From assembly GCF_012349115.1 (NCBI RefSeq), contig NZ_PQIG01000097.1, positions 1 to 60,882 of the forward strand: DNA of 60,882 bases, in the 5' to 3' direction. The notes beneath the pieces were generated by a model. It did no database searches. It worked only from the letters and a program-made list of their open reading frames with translations, and was not told where the DNA came from. This document shows, piece after piece, positions 24,372 through 32,586 of the stretch. How positions within the stretch are numbered: position 1 is the first letter of the stretch; every line of letters begins with the position of its first letter. The translations under genes and the position numbers were made by a program. The stretch comes from Rhizobium ruizarguesonis. GTDB taxonomy: Bacteria; Pseudomonadota; Alphaproteobacteria; Rhizobiales; Rhizobiaceae.

Positions 24372-25184
24372 TCATTCGGCCGCGATGGCGGCTTCGCCAA
24401 AGAGCAGCGCGCGGGTGGCGGCCGCCACGTCGTCCTTGCGCATCAGGCTCTCGCCGACAAGGAAAGTATTGATGTCGACGGCCTGCAGGCGCTTGCAATC
24501 CGCATGGGTGAAGATGCCGCTTTCGCCGACCAGCAGCCGGTCGTCCGACACCATGGGGGCAAGCGTCTCGCTGACGCCGAGGCTGACTTCGAAAGTACGC
24601 AGATTGCGGTTGTTGATGCCGACGAGCGGCGAAGAAAGCTTCAGCGCCCGCTCCATCTCCTCGGCGTCGTGGACCTCGACCAGCACGTCCATGCCGAGGC
24701 CGAAGGCTTCGTCCTGCAGGCGCTCGGCTTCATCGTCCGACAGCGAGGCCATGATCAGCAGGATGCAATCGGCGCCCCAGGCGCGGGCCTCGTGCACCTG
24801 ATAGGTCTCGAACATGAAATCCTTGCGCAGCGCCGGCAGCGTGCAGGCAGCGCGGGCGGCTGTCAGAAATTCCGGCGCGCCCTGGAAGCTCGGCCTGTCG
24901 GTCAGCACCGAAAGGCAGGCGGCACCGCCGGCCTCATAGGCGCTCGCCAGCGACGGCGGATCGAAGTCCGGGCGAATGAGACCCTTCGAGGGGCTTGCCT
25001 TCTTGATCTCGGCGATCAGGCCGAAGCGGCCGGCATCACGCTTGGCAACGAGCGCCTTGTGGAAGCCGCGCGGCGCGGACTGATCAGCCTGCATCGCCTT
25101 GAGATCGGCAAGCGACACGGTCGCCTTGGCGGCGGCGATCTCCTCGCGCTTGTAGAGCTCGATCTTCTTCAGGATATCGGTCAT
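24372..25184 (-). CDS. trpC: Indole-3-glycerol phosphate synthase
   Basis: TrpC closes the indole ring from 1-(2-carboxyphenylamino)-1-deoxyribulose 5-phosphate in tryptophan synthesis. The 270-residue TIM-barrel protein shows IAEIKKASPSKGLIR (catalytic Lys and PSKG), LSVLTDRPSFQG, LRKDFMFETYQ, GINNRNLRTFEVSL and the phosphate-binding VGESGI with FLVGESLMR. It is a stand-alone enzyme, not fused to TrpF. The gene follows trpD after 9 bp and precedes moaC by one base, an arrangement typical of Rhizobiales. Confidence 0.98.
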   Translation of the reverse strand: MTDILKKIELYKREEIAAAKATVSLADLKAMQADQSAPRGFHKALVAKRDAGRFGLIAEIKKASPSKGLIRPDFDPPSLASAYEAGGAACLSVLTDRPSFQGAPEFLTAARAACTLPALRKDFMFETYQVHEARAWGADCILLIMASLSDDEAERLQDEAFGLGMDVLVEVHDAEEMERALKLSSPLVGINNRNLRTFEVSLGVSETLAPMVSDDRLLVGESGIFTHADCKRLQAVDINTFLVGESLMRKDDVAAATRALLFGEAAIAAE

Positions 25185-25193
25185 CGGGCAATC

Positions 25194-26210
25194 CTAGTCG
25201 ATATCGTTGGAAACGGCGATGAGTTTGTCGAGAGCGAGCGCAGTAGAGCCGCTATCCAACGACTGCGTGGCCAGCGTCATGCCGTCGCGGATGGTTGCGA
25301 CCTTGCCCGCGATGACAAGCGAGGCGGCGGCATTGGCGAGCGAGACATCGCGATAGGCGTTCTTGGCGCCGCCGAGCACCTCGCGAAGGGCTGCGGCATT
25401 GGCGACACCGTCACCGCCCTTGATATCGGCGAGCACGCAAGGGCTGACGCCGAAATCGGCGGGCGAGAGCTCGAAGGTGCGGATCTTGCCGTCTTCGAGT
25501 GCAGCGACTTTTGTGATGCCGGTGGTGGTGATTTCGTCGAGGCCGTCGCCATGGACCACCCAGACGCATTCGGAGCCGAGATCGCGCATGACTTCGGCAA
25601 GCGGCACCAGCCATTGCGGCGAGAAGACGCCGAGCAGCTGGCGACGGACGCCGGCCGGATTGGAGAGCGGGCCGAGCAGGTTGAAGATCGTGCGCGTGCC
25701 GAGTTCGACCCGGGAGGGGCCAACATGACGCATGGCGGAATGATGCATCTGCGCGAACATGAAGCCGACGCCGGCTTCTGCGATGCAGCGGGAGATGATC
25801 TCGGGACCGACGTCGAGCTTGACGCCGAGTGCCGCCAGATTGTCGGCCGCGCCCGATTTCGAACTCAGCGCCCGGTTGCCGTGTTTGGCGACGGGAACAC
25901 CGGCGCCGGCGACGATCAGCGCCGCCAGCGTCGAGATGTTATAGGTGCCGCTGGCATCGCCGCCGGTGCCGACGATGTCGATCGCATCGGCCGGAGCCTC
26001 GACGGTCAGCATTTTCGAGCGCATCGCGGTGACGGCGCCGACGATCTCATCGACGGTTTCGCCGCGCACGCGCAACGCCATCAGGAAGCCGCCGATCTGC
26101 GAGGGAGTCGCCTGGCCCGACATCAGGATGTCGAAGGCGGCTCGAGCCTCCTCACGCGTCAGCGGCTCGCGGCTTGCGGCCTTGGCCAGGAACGGCTTCA
26201 GATCGGTCAT
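25194..26210 (-). CDS. trpD: Anthranilate phosphoribosyltransferase
   Basis: TrpD joins phosphoribosyl pyrophosphate to anthranilate in the second step of tryptophan synthesis. The 338-residue protein has the PRPP-binding GTGGDASGTYNIST (about 84-97), AKHGNRALSSKSGAADNLAALG, and the anthranilate-binding region MHHSAMRHVGPSRVELGTRT, followed by FNLLGPLSNPA. It follows ppiD with 8 bp between, and precedes trpC. No trpG or trpE gene is in this run, which matches rhizobia, where trpE(G) is located elsewhere. Confidence 0.98.
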   Translation of the reverse strand: MTDLKPFLAKAASREPLTREEARAAFDILMSGQATPSQIGGFLMALRVRGETVDEIVGAVTAMRSKMLTVEAPADAIDIVGTGGDASGTYNISTLAALIVAGAGVPVAKHGNRALSSKSGAADNLAALGVKLDVGPEIISRCIAEAGVGFMFAQMHHSAMRHVGPSRVELGTRTIFNLLGPLSNPAGVRRQLLGVFSPQWLVPLAEVMRDLGSECVWVVHGDGLDEITTTGITKVAALEDGKIRTFELSPADFGVSPCVLADIKGGDGVANAAALREVLGGAKNAYRDVSLANAAASLVIAGKVATIRDGMTLATQSLDSGSTALALDKLIAVSNDID

Positions 26211-26218
26211 AAAGCCTC

Positions 26219-28111
26219 CTAGCGGACCGTCGCCTTTTCGGCGAGCGTCTGGTTGATCTGCGCCCCGTACTGCGTCTGCAGCAGGTTGACCATCTGATCG
26301 AGAATATCATCGCCGGCGGCATTGGCCATGGCGGTGATCTGGGCATCGCGGTTGTTCAGCACATCGCCGGTCGGCTGGGTGTTGACCTCGTTGACCTTCA
26401 GCAGGATCTGCGTAGAGGGATCGGCGCCGACAGCACTTGCGACCGTATCGACCGGGCCGGAAAAGGCGGCGGTGACGCCGGCTCGGCCGAGGACCGCATC
26501 ATCGGTGGAGCGGGTGATGCCACTCTTGCTTTCGACGGCAATGCCGAGCGGCGTTGCGATATCGGCAAGTGCCTTGCCCTTTTGCGCCTCGGCCTTCAAT
26601 TCATCGGCCTTCTTGGCGAGCTCGGCCTTCTGCTGCTCCGCCGTCCAGTCCTCGACCGCCTTTTCGCGCACCTCGGCGACCGGGCGCTCGCGGTCCGGCG
26701 TGATTTCGCGGACGTTGAACCAGACGTAGCCGTCATTGCCGATCGAAAGCGGCGGTGCATCGACGCCGACCTCGGTCTTGAAGGCTTCGCCGAGCAGTTG
26801 CTGCTTGGCGGGGAGATCCTTGACCTCCTTGCCGTCCTTGTCGGCGCCGGTCATATCGACGGCGTCGACGGCCACTGCGGTGAGCTTCAGCTGGCCGGCA
26901 ATATCCTCGAGCGTGGAACCGCCTGCGCGCAGATCCTCGATGCGATCGTGAACGTTGATCACTTCCTGAGAGGCGTTGGAGAGCGCCAGCTGCTTGCGGA
27001 TATCCTCCTTCACCTCGTCGAAATTCTTCGTCGTTTCAGGCTTGATGTTGGTGACGCGCAGGATGACGGGGCCAAAGGAGCCATCAACGACAGGCGTCGT
27101 ACCGCCATCGCGCGAAACTGCAAAGGCCGCATCGGCAACGGCCTGGTCGGGAACCTTGTCCTTGGTGAACTCGCCGAGCAGCACATCGCTTGCCGTCTTG
27201 CCCTGGTCGGAAACCAGCTGGTCGAAGCTGGTGCCGCTCTTCAGCGCCGTTTCGGCGGCGGTGGCAAGATCCTTGCTGGCGAAGGTCAGCTGCTCGATGG
27301 TGCGGCTTTCCGGCGTGCGATAGGTATCCTTGCTCTTGTCGAAGGCTTCGTGGATCTGGTCGTCGGTGACGGTCGCGGCATCGGCGATATCGGCGGGCTG
27401 CAGCTTGAGATAGACGAGCTTGCGGTATTCGGGCGCCCGGTAGCGCTGCTTGACGCCTTCGAACCACGTCGCCAGCACGTCGTCGGCAGGCGCCTTGATC
27501 GGCTCGATATTGGCGTTGGTCAGCAGCAGGTAGTCGATGCTGCGGCTTTCGTCGCCATAGAGCTTCATGGCATCGACTAGCGTCTTCGGCGCCGTGAAAC
27601 CGTTGGAGATGGCATCGACCACCTGGCTGCGGACAGCGACCTTGCTGCGCTCCTTGATGTAATCGTCCTGGCGGATGCCGGCATTGCGAAGACGCGAGAC
27701 GAAAAGCTCGCGGTCGAACTGGCCGTTGACGGCCTTGAAAGCCGGATCGTCGGCAATCAGCTGGGCGAGGCGATCCTGCGACAGGCCGAGGTTCATGTCT
27801 TCGGCGAGCTGGTCGAGCGAGGCGCCGGCGACGAGCTGGGCGAGCACCTGCTGCTCGATGCCGAAGGCGCGGGCCTGCTCGGGGGTGAGACGCGTGCCGA
27901 ACTGCTGGCTGACGCTTGCCACCTGGCGCTGATAGGCGAGGTGGAATTCGTTGACGTCCACATGCTGATCGCCGACGGTCACGACCGTGGTGCTGTTGCT
28001 GCCCGTTATCAGCGACCGGGAGACACCCCAGATGCCGAAGGACGCGACGAGCAGAAGCATCAGCAGCTTGGCGACCCAGGTCTGAGCGGCTCTTCTCAGG
28101 ATGTGGAACAT
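26219..28111 (-). CDS. ppiD: PpiD-like periplasmic peptidyl-prolyl isomerase/chaperone
   Basis: This is a 630-residue protein anchored by one N-terminal helix (AAQTWVAKLLMLLLVASFGIWG). A SurA-type N-terminal region follows with VTVGDQHVDVNEFHLAYQRQ and the segment RLTPEQARAFGIEQQVLAQL. The parvulin-like centre (about 240-390) includes SRTIEQLTFASKDLA and a weak match to parvulin active-site strands, so the isomerase activity may be low, as for E. coli PpiD. It helps fold proteins leaving SecYEG. It heads the ppiD-trpD-trpC-moaC-moeA run; the 8-bp gap to trpD suggests one transcript. Confidence 0.93.
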   Translation of the reverse strand: MFHILRRAAQTWVAKLLMLLLVASFGIWGVSRSLITGSNSTTVVTVGDQHVDVNEFHLAYQRQVASVSQQFGTRLTPEQARAFGIEQQVLAQLVAGASLDQLAEDMNLGLSQDRLAQLIADDPAFKAVNGQFDRELFVSRLRNAGIRQDDYIKERSKVAVRSQVVDAISNGFTAPKTLVDAMKLYGDESRSIDYLLLTNANIEPIKAPADDVLATWFEGVKQRYRAPEYRKLVYLKLQPADIADAATVTDDQIHEAFDKSKDTYRTPESRTIEQLTFASKDLATAAETALKSGTSFDQLVSDQGKTASDVLLGEFTKDKVPDQAVADAAFAVSRDGGTTPVVDGSFGPVILRVTNIKPETTKNFDEVKEDIRKQLALSNASQEVINVHDRIEDLRAGGSTLEDIAGQLKLTAVAVDAVDMTGADKDGKEVKDLPAKQQLLGEAFKTEVGVDAPPLSIGNDGYVWFNVREITPDRERPVAEVREKAVEDWTAEQQKAELAKKADELKAEAQKGKALADIATPLGIAVESKSGITRSTDDAVLGRAGVTAAFSGPVDTVASAVGADPSTQILLKVNEVNTQPTGDVLNNRDAQITAMANAAGDDILDQMVNLLQTQYGAQINQTLAEKATVR

Positions 28112-28330
28112 AGAAACGCAAACCTCGCAGTATCATTGACCCGCGCGCGGGCGGACATTCGACGTTCCTTAAAACAAACCCGACAGGAAATGAAGGGTTT
28201 GTCGCGCGAAAAGCTGCACAAGGCGGCCGCTCAGCCGCGGCGGCTTTGCGGCGAACAAAAGATCGGTTGCGTCGGAACCTTTCGGGCCGCCATTTCGTTG
28301 AAGCGGCATCCCATGAAACAGGAGCAGACC

Positions 28331-28612
28331 ATGGCAGAATTGAAAACCGCCTCCGCCGAATCCACCGCCGCGCGCGTCAAGGCTGACATAGCAGCAGACG
28401 ATCTGTCGGCACAGGTCGCAGCCCTTCGCAACGATCTCGCCCGGCTGACGGAAAGCGTGGTGGCGCTGGGGCAGGGGGCGAAGTCGGCGGTGACCGACGA
28501 GGCCTCGCTGATGACGGAGCGGCTGCGCGACAAGGTGCGCGAAGAACCGCTCGTGGCACTCGCTGTGACGGCAGGCATTGCCTACGTGTTTGGCCTGCTC
28601 AGCCGCCGCTGA
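28331..28612 (+). CDS. Small DUF883 (ElaB/YqjD)-like protein
   Basis: This is a 93-residue protein: a charged amphipathic N-terminal part likely to be helical (VKADIAADDLSAQVAALRND), and a short C-terminal hydrophobic segment (ALAVTAGIAYVFGLLSRR). This matches the DUF883 family of membrane-anchored, ribosome-associated stress proteins such as ElaB and YqjD. I chose the ATG at 28331 because GGAG stands 6 bases upstream. It is divergent from ppiD and followed by a strong bidirectional terminator. Confidence 0.8.
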   Translation: MAELKTASAESTAARVKADIAADDLSAQVAALRNDLARLTESVVALGQGAKSAVTDEASLMTERLRDKVREEPLVALAVTAGIAYVFGLLSRR

Positions 28613-28631
28613 ACCGAAATTCAGAGTGCAG

Positions 28632-28662
28632 AAAAGCCGGGCGCCATCAACGCCCGGCTTTT
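28632..28662. terminator. Bidirectional terminator between DUF883-like and GlsB-like genes
   Basis: AAAAGCCGGGCG (28632-28643) pairs perfectly with CGCCCGGCTTTT (28651-28662) around a 7-base loop. The T-run serves the plus-strand gene and the A-run the minus-strand gene, so both convergent genes can terminate here. Confidence 0.95.
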
Positions 28663-28692
28663 GGTGTTTGCATCAGTCATTGAAAGGAACTG

Positions 28693-28947
28693 TCAGCGGC
28701 GGACGACGCGCCCGATCGCGATCAGGATGCAGGCCCCGACGAAACCGGTGATCAGATAACCCAGCCAACCGGCGAGCGGCTGGATGTGCAATAGACCCAG
28801 GACCCAGTTAGCGACGATAGCGCCGACGATGCCGAGCAATATGTTCATGAGCAAACCCATGCTGCTGCTCATGGCCTTTTCCGCCAGCCATCCAGCGACA
28901 CCGCCGATAATGATAGCTGCAATCCAACCCACGCCTGCGTTTTCCAT
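28693..28947 (-). CDS. GlsB/YeaQ/YmgE family membrane protein
   Basis: This is an 84-residue protein with about three hydrophobic segments and the family's Gly-rich pattern: WIAAIIIGGVAGWLAEK, GLLMNILLGIVGAIVANWVL and LITGFVGACILIAIGR. The family (transglycosylase-associated protein) is induced by stress and stationary phase; its molecular job is unclear. The ATG at 28947 has GGAGGGAGATAACC upstream. It lies in a group of small envelope-related genes. Confidence 0.93.
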   Translation of the reverse strand: MENAGVGWIAAIIIGGVAGWLAEKAMSSSMGLLMNILLGIVGAIVANWVLGLLHIQPLAGWLGYLITGFVGACILIAIGRVVRR

Positions 28948-29050
28948 GGTTATCTCCCTCCTGGCAAAACGAGTCACAGAATGCACGAAACGAAAGGAAG
29001 TTCCACTCCCAGTTACTGAGATTGCTTGCAGGTTCAGCAACTTATGTGAC

Positions 29051-29167
29051 TCACGGCTGCAACATGGTGACCGGAGAGTACAGCGCGTGGGCGGCAATCT
29101 GGAACAGGAGGCCGGCAATGGCGAGCATTGCGAAGCTGAACGGCATAATCAAGCTTTTGCTAAACAT
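29051..29167 (-). CDS. Very small predicted membrane protein (38 aa)
   Basis: The ATG at 29167 is preceded by GGGAGAGGAAAG, an excellent ribosome binding site at good spacing. The 38-residue product begins MFSKSLIMPFSFAMLAIAG and has one hydrophobic stretch followed by a short polar tail. I recognise no family. It is on the same strand as, and about 100 bp upstream of, the GlsB-like gene. Evidence is the binding site plus composition only. Confidence 0.55.
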   Translation of the reverse strand: MFSKSLIMPFSFAMLAIAGLLFQIAAHALYSPVTMLQP

Positions 29168-29498
29168 CTTTCCTCTCCCGTATTGTGTAAAGCATAAGCG
29201 GAAGCTGACGGAGCGCAACAATATTGTTAACGGATAGTTAAGGCTGGCAATTAATTAAAATTCAATACATTCACCGTTTCCGTAATACTTTCGGGTGACG
29301 AAACGTTTCTTCTGCAGCCTTGCCGTGTCAGCTGACGATCATCTGCGATCTTGCGCTCCAGGCCTTCCGGTCTGCGACGCCTCGTCGACATTGGCTACAG
29401 AAGCAGCGGCACCCGAAGATGCAATCTCTGCGGATCGCAGACAAGCGGGCCGGAAATGGCCGGCTCTATTCCAGTGATCACACGCGGCCGGCGGGCAA
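29168..29498. other. AT-rich gap without a supported gene
   Basis: These 331 bp lie between two tiny minus-strand membrane ORFs. The stretch around 29220-29290 is distinctly AT-rich (for example TTAATTAAAATTC), unlike the surroundings, and probably contains promoter sequence for the ORF ending at 29051. No coding frame with a ribosome binding site was seen. Confidence 0.5.
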
Positions 29499-29579
29499 TC
29501 AGGTTCGATGAACGATCAGCATGAAGAAGAGGAAAGACGCCGTCGCGACCGTTGCGGCGAAGGCAATCTGATAATCCAT
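29499..29579 (-). CDS. Very small predicted membrane protein (26 aa)
   Basis: An ATG at 29579, preceded by GGGGGTTAACGAC, opens a frame whose 26-residue product starts MDYQIAFAATVATASFLFFM and ends with a short basic tail, so it is almost entirely one membrane helix. Its form resembles small single-helix proteins such as CydX-like subunits, but there is no oxidase operon nearby and I make no assignment. The overlapping plus-strand frame is charged and less convincing. Confidence 0.4.
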   Translation of the reverse strand: MDYQIAFAATVATASFLFFMLIVHRT

Positions 29580-29697
29580 GTCGTTAACCCCCGGTTTGGA
29601 TGGCTCGCATTAACGCCTGCGGCGTCGCGGGGTTCCATGCCGGCAGTTCGCGCTTGTTACCTGCGGATTGATTTTGCCGAAGAATGCGTCATCTTCC

Positions 29698-29806
29698 CTA
29701 GAACAGGATGATTTTAGGCCCAGTCAGCCTAAAATCCTATTCTAGATTAAGAGTTAGAGCATGATGTCGTCCGAAAACCGCTCACACTTTTCGGCATCAT
29801 GCTCTG
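29698..29806. repeat. RIME-like mosaic palindromic element, copy 1
   Basis: Two stem-loops lie side by side. The first is CTAGAACAGGATGATTTTAG paired with AATCCTATTCTAG (29698-29745). The second is AGAGCATGATG and CCGAAAA paired with TTTTCGG and CATCATGCTCT (29756-29805). Copy 2 at 54089-54206 shares both modules. The structure fits the Rhizobium-specific intergenic mosaic elements. It lies directly upstream of the entericidin gene. Confidence 0.85.
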
Positions 29807-29835
29807 AATTGCAATTCAATCGGGGAAAACACTTG

Positions 29836-29991
29836 ATGTCAAAAGCTGCAATCGCCATCGCCTGCGTCTGCCTGCTGACACTTTCCGGCTGCGGCAACAC
29901 CGCATACGGGCTGAAGAAGGATGGACAGGAAGCGAGCCACGCAATGGACAACGCGACACATCGGGTGCTTTCCGCCGGCGCCAAGAAGTGA
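29836..29991 (+). CDS. Entericidin-like small lipoprotein
   Basis: This is a 51-residue protein with a lipoprotein signal: MSKAAIAIACVCLLTLSGCG, where the lipobox Cys is at residue 19. The mature part, NTAYGLKKDGQEASHAMDNA, matches the entericidin A/B family (TxxG-x-D-x-Q-x-x-G pattern), small lipoproteins associated with stationary-phase or osmotic stress. I chose the ATG at 29836 (GGGGAAAAC upstream). The frame is open further upstream through a repeat element, but that part is not coding. Confidence 0.9.
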   Translation: MSKAAIAIACVCLLTLSGCGNTAYGLKKDGQEASHAMDNATHRVLSAGAKK

Positions 29992-30004
29992 TGCAGGCGA
30001 CGGA

Positions 30005-30036
30005 ATAAAAAAGCCCGCCTGGGGTGAGGCGGGCTT
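30005..30036 (-). terminator. Intrinsic terminator, oriented for the minus strand
   Basis: AAGCCCGCCT (30011-30020) and AGGCGGGCTT (30027-30036) form a perfect 10-bp stem with a GGGGTG loop. The run of six T follows on the minus strand only (A-run at 30007-30012 on plus), so it best serves the tiny minus-strand gene at 30207-30323. It may also end entericidin transcripts. Confidence 0.85.
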
Positions 30037-30206
30037 AGGATAACAGGGAGAATGGACGGATAGACTCCGCCTCCACTAATAAAGCACTTCCTTAATCGTG
30101 TGGCTTTACGTCATTCGACGTAACTGCGACCGGCAACGATCCGATGCGACCATGATTCGGAATCGAATCAGAGATACCGGGACCGAATCAATGGTATTGG
30201 ATCGGG

Positions 30207-30323
30207 TCAGAAGTTGCCCCAGTTTTGAGCGCGGGCACGGGCGCGAATAATCCGGTATTCGCGACCGCCATAGAGCGAGCCGATTGTCAGCAGAAGCGTC
30301 AGAACGTCCCAGATGATATGCAT
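30207..30323 (-). CDS. Very small membrane-associated protein (38 aa)
   Basis: The ATG at 30323 has AAGAGGATAAC immediately upstream. The 38-residue product begins with a hydrophobic helix (MHIIWDVLTLLLTIGSLYGG) and continues with a strongly basic segment (REYRIIRARARAQNW). An intrinsic terminator with a minus-strand T-run lies about 170 bp downstream, which supports transcription in this direction. No family recognised. Confidence 0.6.
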   Translation of the reverse strand: MHIIWDVLTLLLTIGSLYGGREYRIIRARARAQNWGNF

Positions 30324-30505
30324 GTTATCCTCTTAGGTTGGACGGTTCCGCCGTCGATCGGTGAAGATACAATAGCAATCTTTCGGATGTGCTTATATGA
30401 CAAGAAATCGGGATGAGCGGAGAAGCGGGCAGGGCGCTTCCGCAAAGGAGAGGCGGCATCGCCGTCTTGGAGCAGCAAAGTGAACAGATTACCGGACGGC
30501 GGCTC

Positions 30506-31387
30506 ATGACGATTTTCTCCGTCCGCCACATCACGTCCTATCGTTACGTCAGGGAGGTCGAATTCGGCGAGCATCGCTTGATGTTCCGACCGCGCGACAG
30601 TTTCGACCAGCGGCTGATCGAAGCGTCGTTGACGATCTATCCTGAGGAAAGTCATGTGCGCTGGATCCACGATGTTTTCGGCAATTGCGTGGCGCTCGTC
30701 GATATTTCGAGGCCGGCGTCCGAGCTTCGTTTCGAAACCTGGATCACGCTCGATCATACGCCGCAGGTCGCTCTGGATCTTAAGGTGGACGACGAGGCCC
30801 TGACCTATCCATTCTCCTACGACAAGGATGAGATTGCCGATCTGACGCCGGCGATGCAGCGCCATTATCCAGATCCGAACGACGAGGTCGGACGCTGGGC
30901 GCGCCAGTTCGTGCGCCTTGGGCGTCCGACCGAGACCGGGCACCTGCTAATGACGCTCTGTTACGCCATTCGGGAAAGCTTCGTCTATGCGCGCCGCCAG
31001 GAACATGGGACGCAGACGCCGGTCCAGACCTTGCAGCTTCGTTCCGGGACCTGCCGGGATTTCGCGCTTCTGATGATGGAGGCGGCACGCGTCCTCGGCC
31101 TCGCGGCACGGTTCGTCACGGGTTATGTCTATGTTCCCGACCGGGACGGCTCCACCGTACTCGGCGGCGGCTCCACGCATGCATGGTGCCAGATTTATCT
31201 TCCAGGCGCCGGCTGGACGGAGTTCGATCCGACCAACGGGATCGTCGGCAACCGCGATCTCATTCGTGTCGCCGTTGCCCGCGATCCGCGCCAGGCAGTC
31301 CCGTTGAGCGGCAGTTATGACGGGGATGGGAAGGATTTCGACAGCATGACGGTGCAGGTGAACGTCACCACAAGGCCATATGGCTAG
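30506..31387 (+). CDS. Transglutaminase-like cysteine protein (first of a pair)
   Basis: This is a 293-residue protein. The N-terminal beta-rich domain (MTIFSVRHITSYRYVREVEF, then RDSFDQRLIEASLTIYPEES) is the family's DUF-type bacterial N-domain. The transglutaminase-like core carries a full Cys-His-Asp triad: Cys in SGTCRDFALLMMEAAR, His in STHAWCQIYLPGAGW and Asp in FDPTNG. No signal peptide is visible. Such proteins are protease or amidase candidates, often linked to alpha-E/circularly permuted ATP-grasp clusters, which are absent here. I chose the ATG at 30506, which starts the conserved domain; 30413 is the longest option. A paralogue follows. Confidence 0.88.
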   Translation: MTIFSVRHITSYRYVREVEFGEHRLMFRPRDSFDQRLIEASLTIYPEESHVRWIHDVFGNCVALVDISRPASELRFETWITLDHTPQVALDLKVDDEALTYPFSYDKDEIADLTPAMQRHYPDPNDEVGRWARQFVRLGRPTETGHLLMTLCYAIRESFVYARRQEHGTQTPVQTLQLRSGTCRDFALLMMEAARVLGLAARFVTGYVYVPDRDGSTVLGGGSTHAWCQIYLPGAGWTEFDPTNGIVGNRDLIRVAVARDPRQAVPLSGSYDGDGKDFDSMTVQVNVTTRPYG

Positions 31388-31484
31388 CCATGCGGTGACG
31401 GTCCTGGGCTTGCGGGAACCGGGTCGCGCGATCAGCGTTCCCTACTCACCTCTGCCAAAGCAGAGACGCGATAAGGAAGCCACA

Positions 31485-32312
31485 ATGAAGATACGCGCCG
31501 GGTTTCATCTGGGCTACGAATGCATGCAGCCAACGCCGATGCTGCTCGTCCTCAATATTCACCCCTCCCGTCGTGCCGATCTTCTCAGCGACCAGATCCT
31601 GACTTTCGACCGGCCGATCGAGGCCTGGGGCTATACCGATGTGTTCGGCAATGCCTGCAGCCGGATCGTTGCCCCGCCGGGGCTGACAACGATCTCCACG
31701 GAATTCGAGATCTACGACCGCGGCCAACCCGACATCGTTCCCGACGATGCTGTCCAGCACGCCATCAATGACCTGCCCGACGATGTGCTGGTCTTCCTGC
31801 TCGGCAGCCGCTATTGCGACACCGACAGGCTTGCAGATTTCGCCTGGGCTAGGTTCTCGTCGACGCCGCTCGGCTGGGCGCGCGTCCAGGCGATCTGCGA
31901 TTTCGTCCATGACCATATCACCTTCGATTACCTGAAGGCCGACGTCCTCAGGACCGCGCATGGTGGCTTCACCGACAAGGCGGGCGTCTGCCGCGATTTT
32001 GCCCATCTCGCCATCGCACTTTGCCGATGCATGAATATCCCGGCCCGATATTGCACCGGCTATCTCGGCGATATCGGCGTTCCGATCGATCCCAATCCGA
32101 TGGACTTCAGCGCCTGGTTCGAGGTGTTTCTCGGCGGCCACTGGCATACGGTCGACGCCCGCCACAACACGCCGCGCATCGGCCGGATCCTGATGGCGAC
32201 CGGCCGCGACGCCACCGACGTCGCCATGTCGACGGCCTTCGGCCCGGCAACGCTTTCCCGCTTCGAGGTGATCACCGAGGAAGTGCCGCCGGAGCCGGTG
32301 AAAGCCGATTGA
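31485..32312 (+). CDS. Transglutaminase-like protein (second of a pair)
   Basis: This is a 275-residue paralogue of the preceding gene, with 97 bp between. The N-domain begins MKIRAGFHLGYECMQPTPML. The core keeps Cys in GVCRDFAHLAIALCR and Asp in TVDARHNTPRIGR, but the position of the catalytic His has Ser (DFSAWFEVFLGG rather than DFHAW). I recall this Ser variant as recurrent in one subgroup of the family, so it may be a distinct functional type rather than a dead enzyme. The ATG at 31485 follows AAGGAAGCC. It is convergent with the PhnA-like gene. Confidence 0.88.
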   Translation: MKIRAGFHLGYECMQPTPMLLVLNIHPSRRADLLSDQILTFDRPIEAWGYTDVFGNACSRIVAPPGLTTISTEFEIYDRGQPDIVPDDAVQHAINDLPDDVLVFLLGSRYCDTDRLADFAWARFSSTPLGWARVQAICDFVHDHITFDYLKADVLRTAHGGFTDKAGVCRDFAHLAIALCRCMNIPARYCTGYLGDIGVPIDPNPMDFSAWFEVFLGGHWHTVDARHNTPRIGRILMATGRDATDVAMSTAFGPATLSRFEVITEEVPPEPVKAD

Positions 32313-32364
32313 TTGGGGGCGGCCCTTCATGCGTCGATAGCGAGCACCGCGGGCAAGGATGACC

Positions 32365-32586
32365 CTATGCCTTCTTCAGGAATTCCGTTTTCAGCACCAG
32401 GCCTTTGACCTGCTTGGTGCTGCATTCGATCTCGCCCGGATTGTCCGTCAGGCGAATGCCCTTGACCAGCGTTCCACGCTTCAGCGTCTCCGAGGTTCCC
32501 TTGACCTTGAGGTCCTTGATCAGCGTCACGGAATCGCCATCGTGAAGCTGCGTTCCGTTGCTGTCCTTTACAATGATGTCGGCCAT
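32365..32586 (-). CDS. PhnA/YjdM C-terminal-domain protein
   Basis: This is a 73-residue protein made of the conserved PhnA (YjdM) C-domain: VKDSNGTQLHDGDSVTLIKD, LKVKGTSETLKRGTLVKGIR, then GEIECSTKQVKGLVLKTEFL. The zinc-ribbon N-terminal half found in the E. coli protein (about 111 residues) is absent, which is usual in many alphaproteobacteria. Despite the name, a role in phosphonate use is not established. It is convergent with the transglutaminase pair and followed upstream by a repeat element. Confidence 0.92.
   Translation of the reverse strand: MADIIVKDSNGTQLHDGDSVTLIKDLKVKGTSETLKRGTLVKGIRLTDNPGEIECSTKQVKGLVLKTEFLKKA

Noticed and set aside
24504..26222. A 572-codon frame antisense to trpC and trpD
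   Set aside because: trpC and trpD motifs on the minus strand are unambiguous; the opposite frame has no domain.
29508..29711. A 67-codon plus-strand frame starting MNDQHEEEERRRRD
   Set aside because: Odd charge-only start, no binding site, and it runs into the RIME-like element; the opposite strand has a better small membrane ORF.
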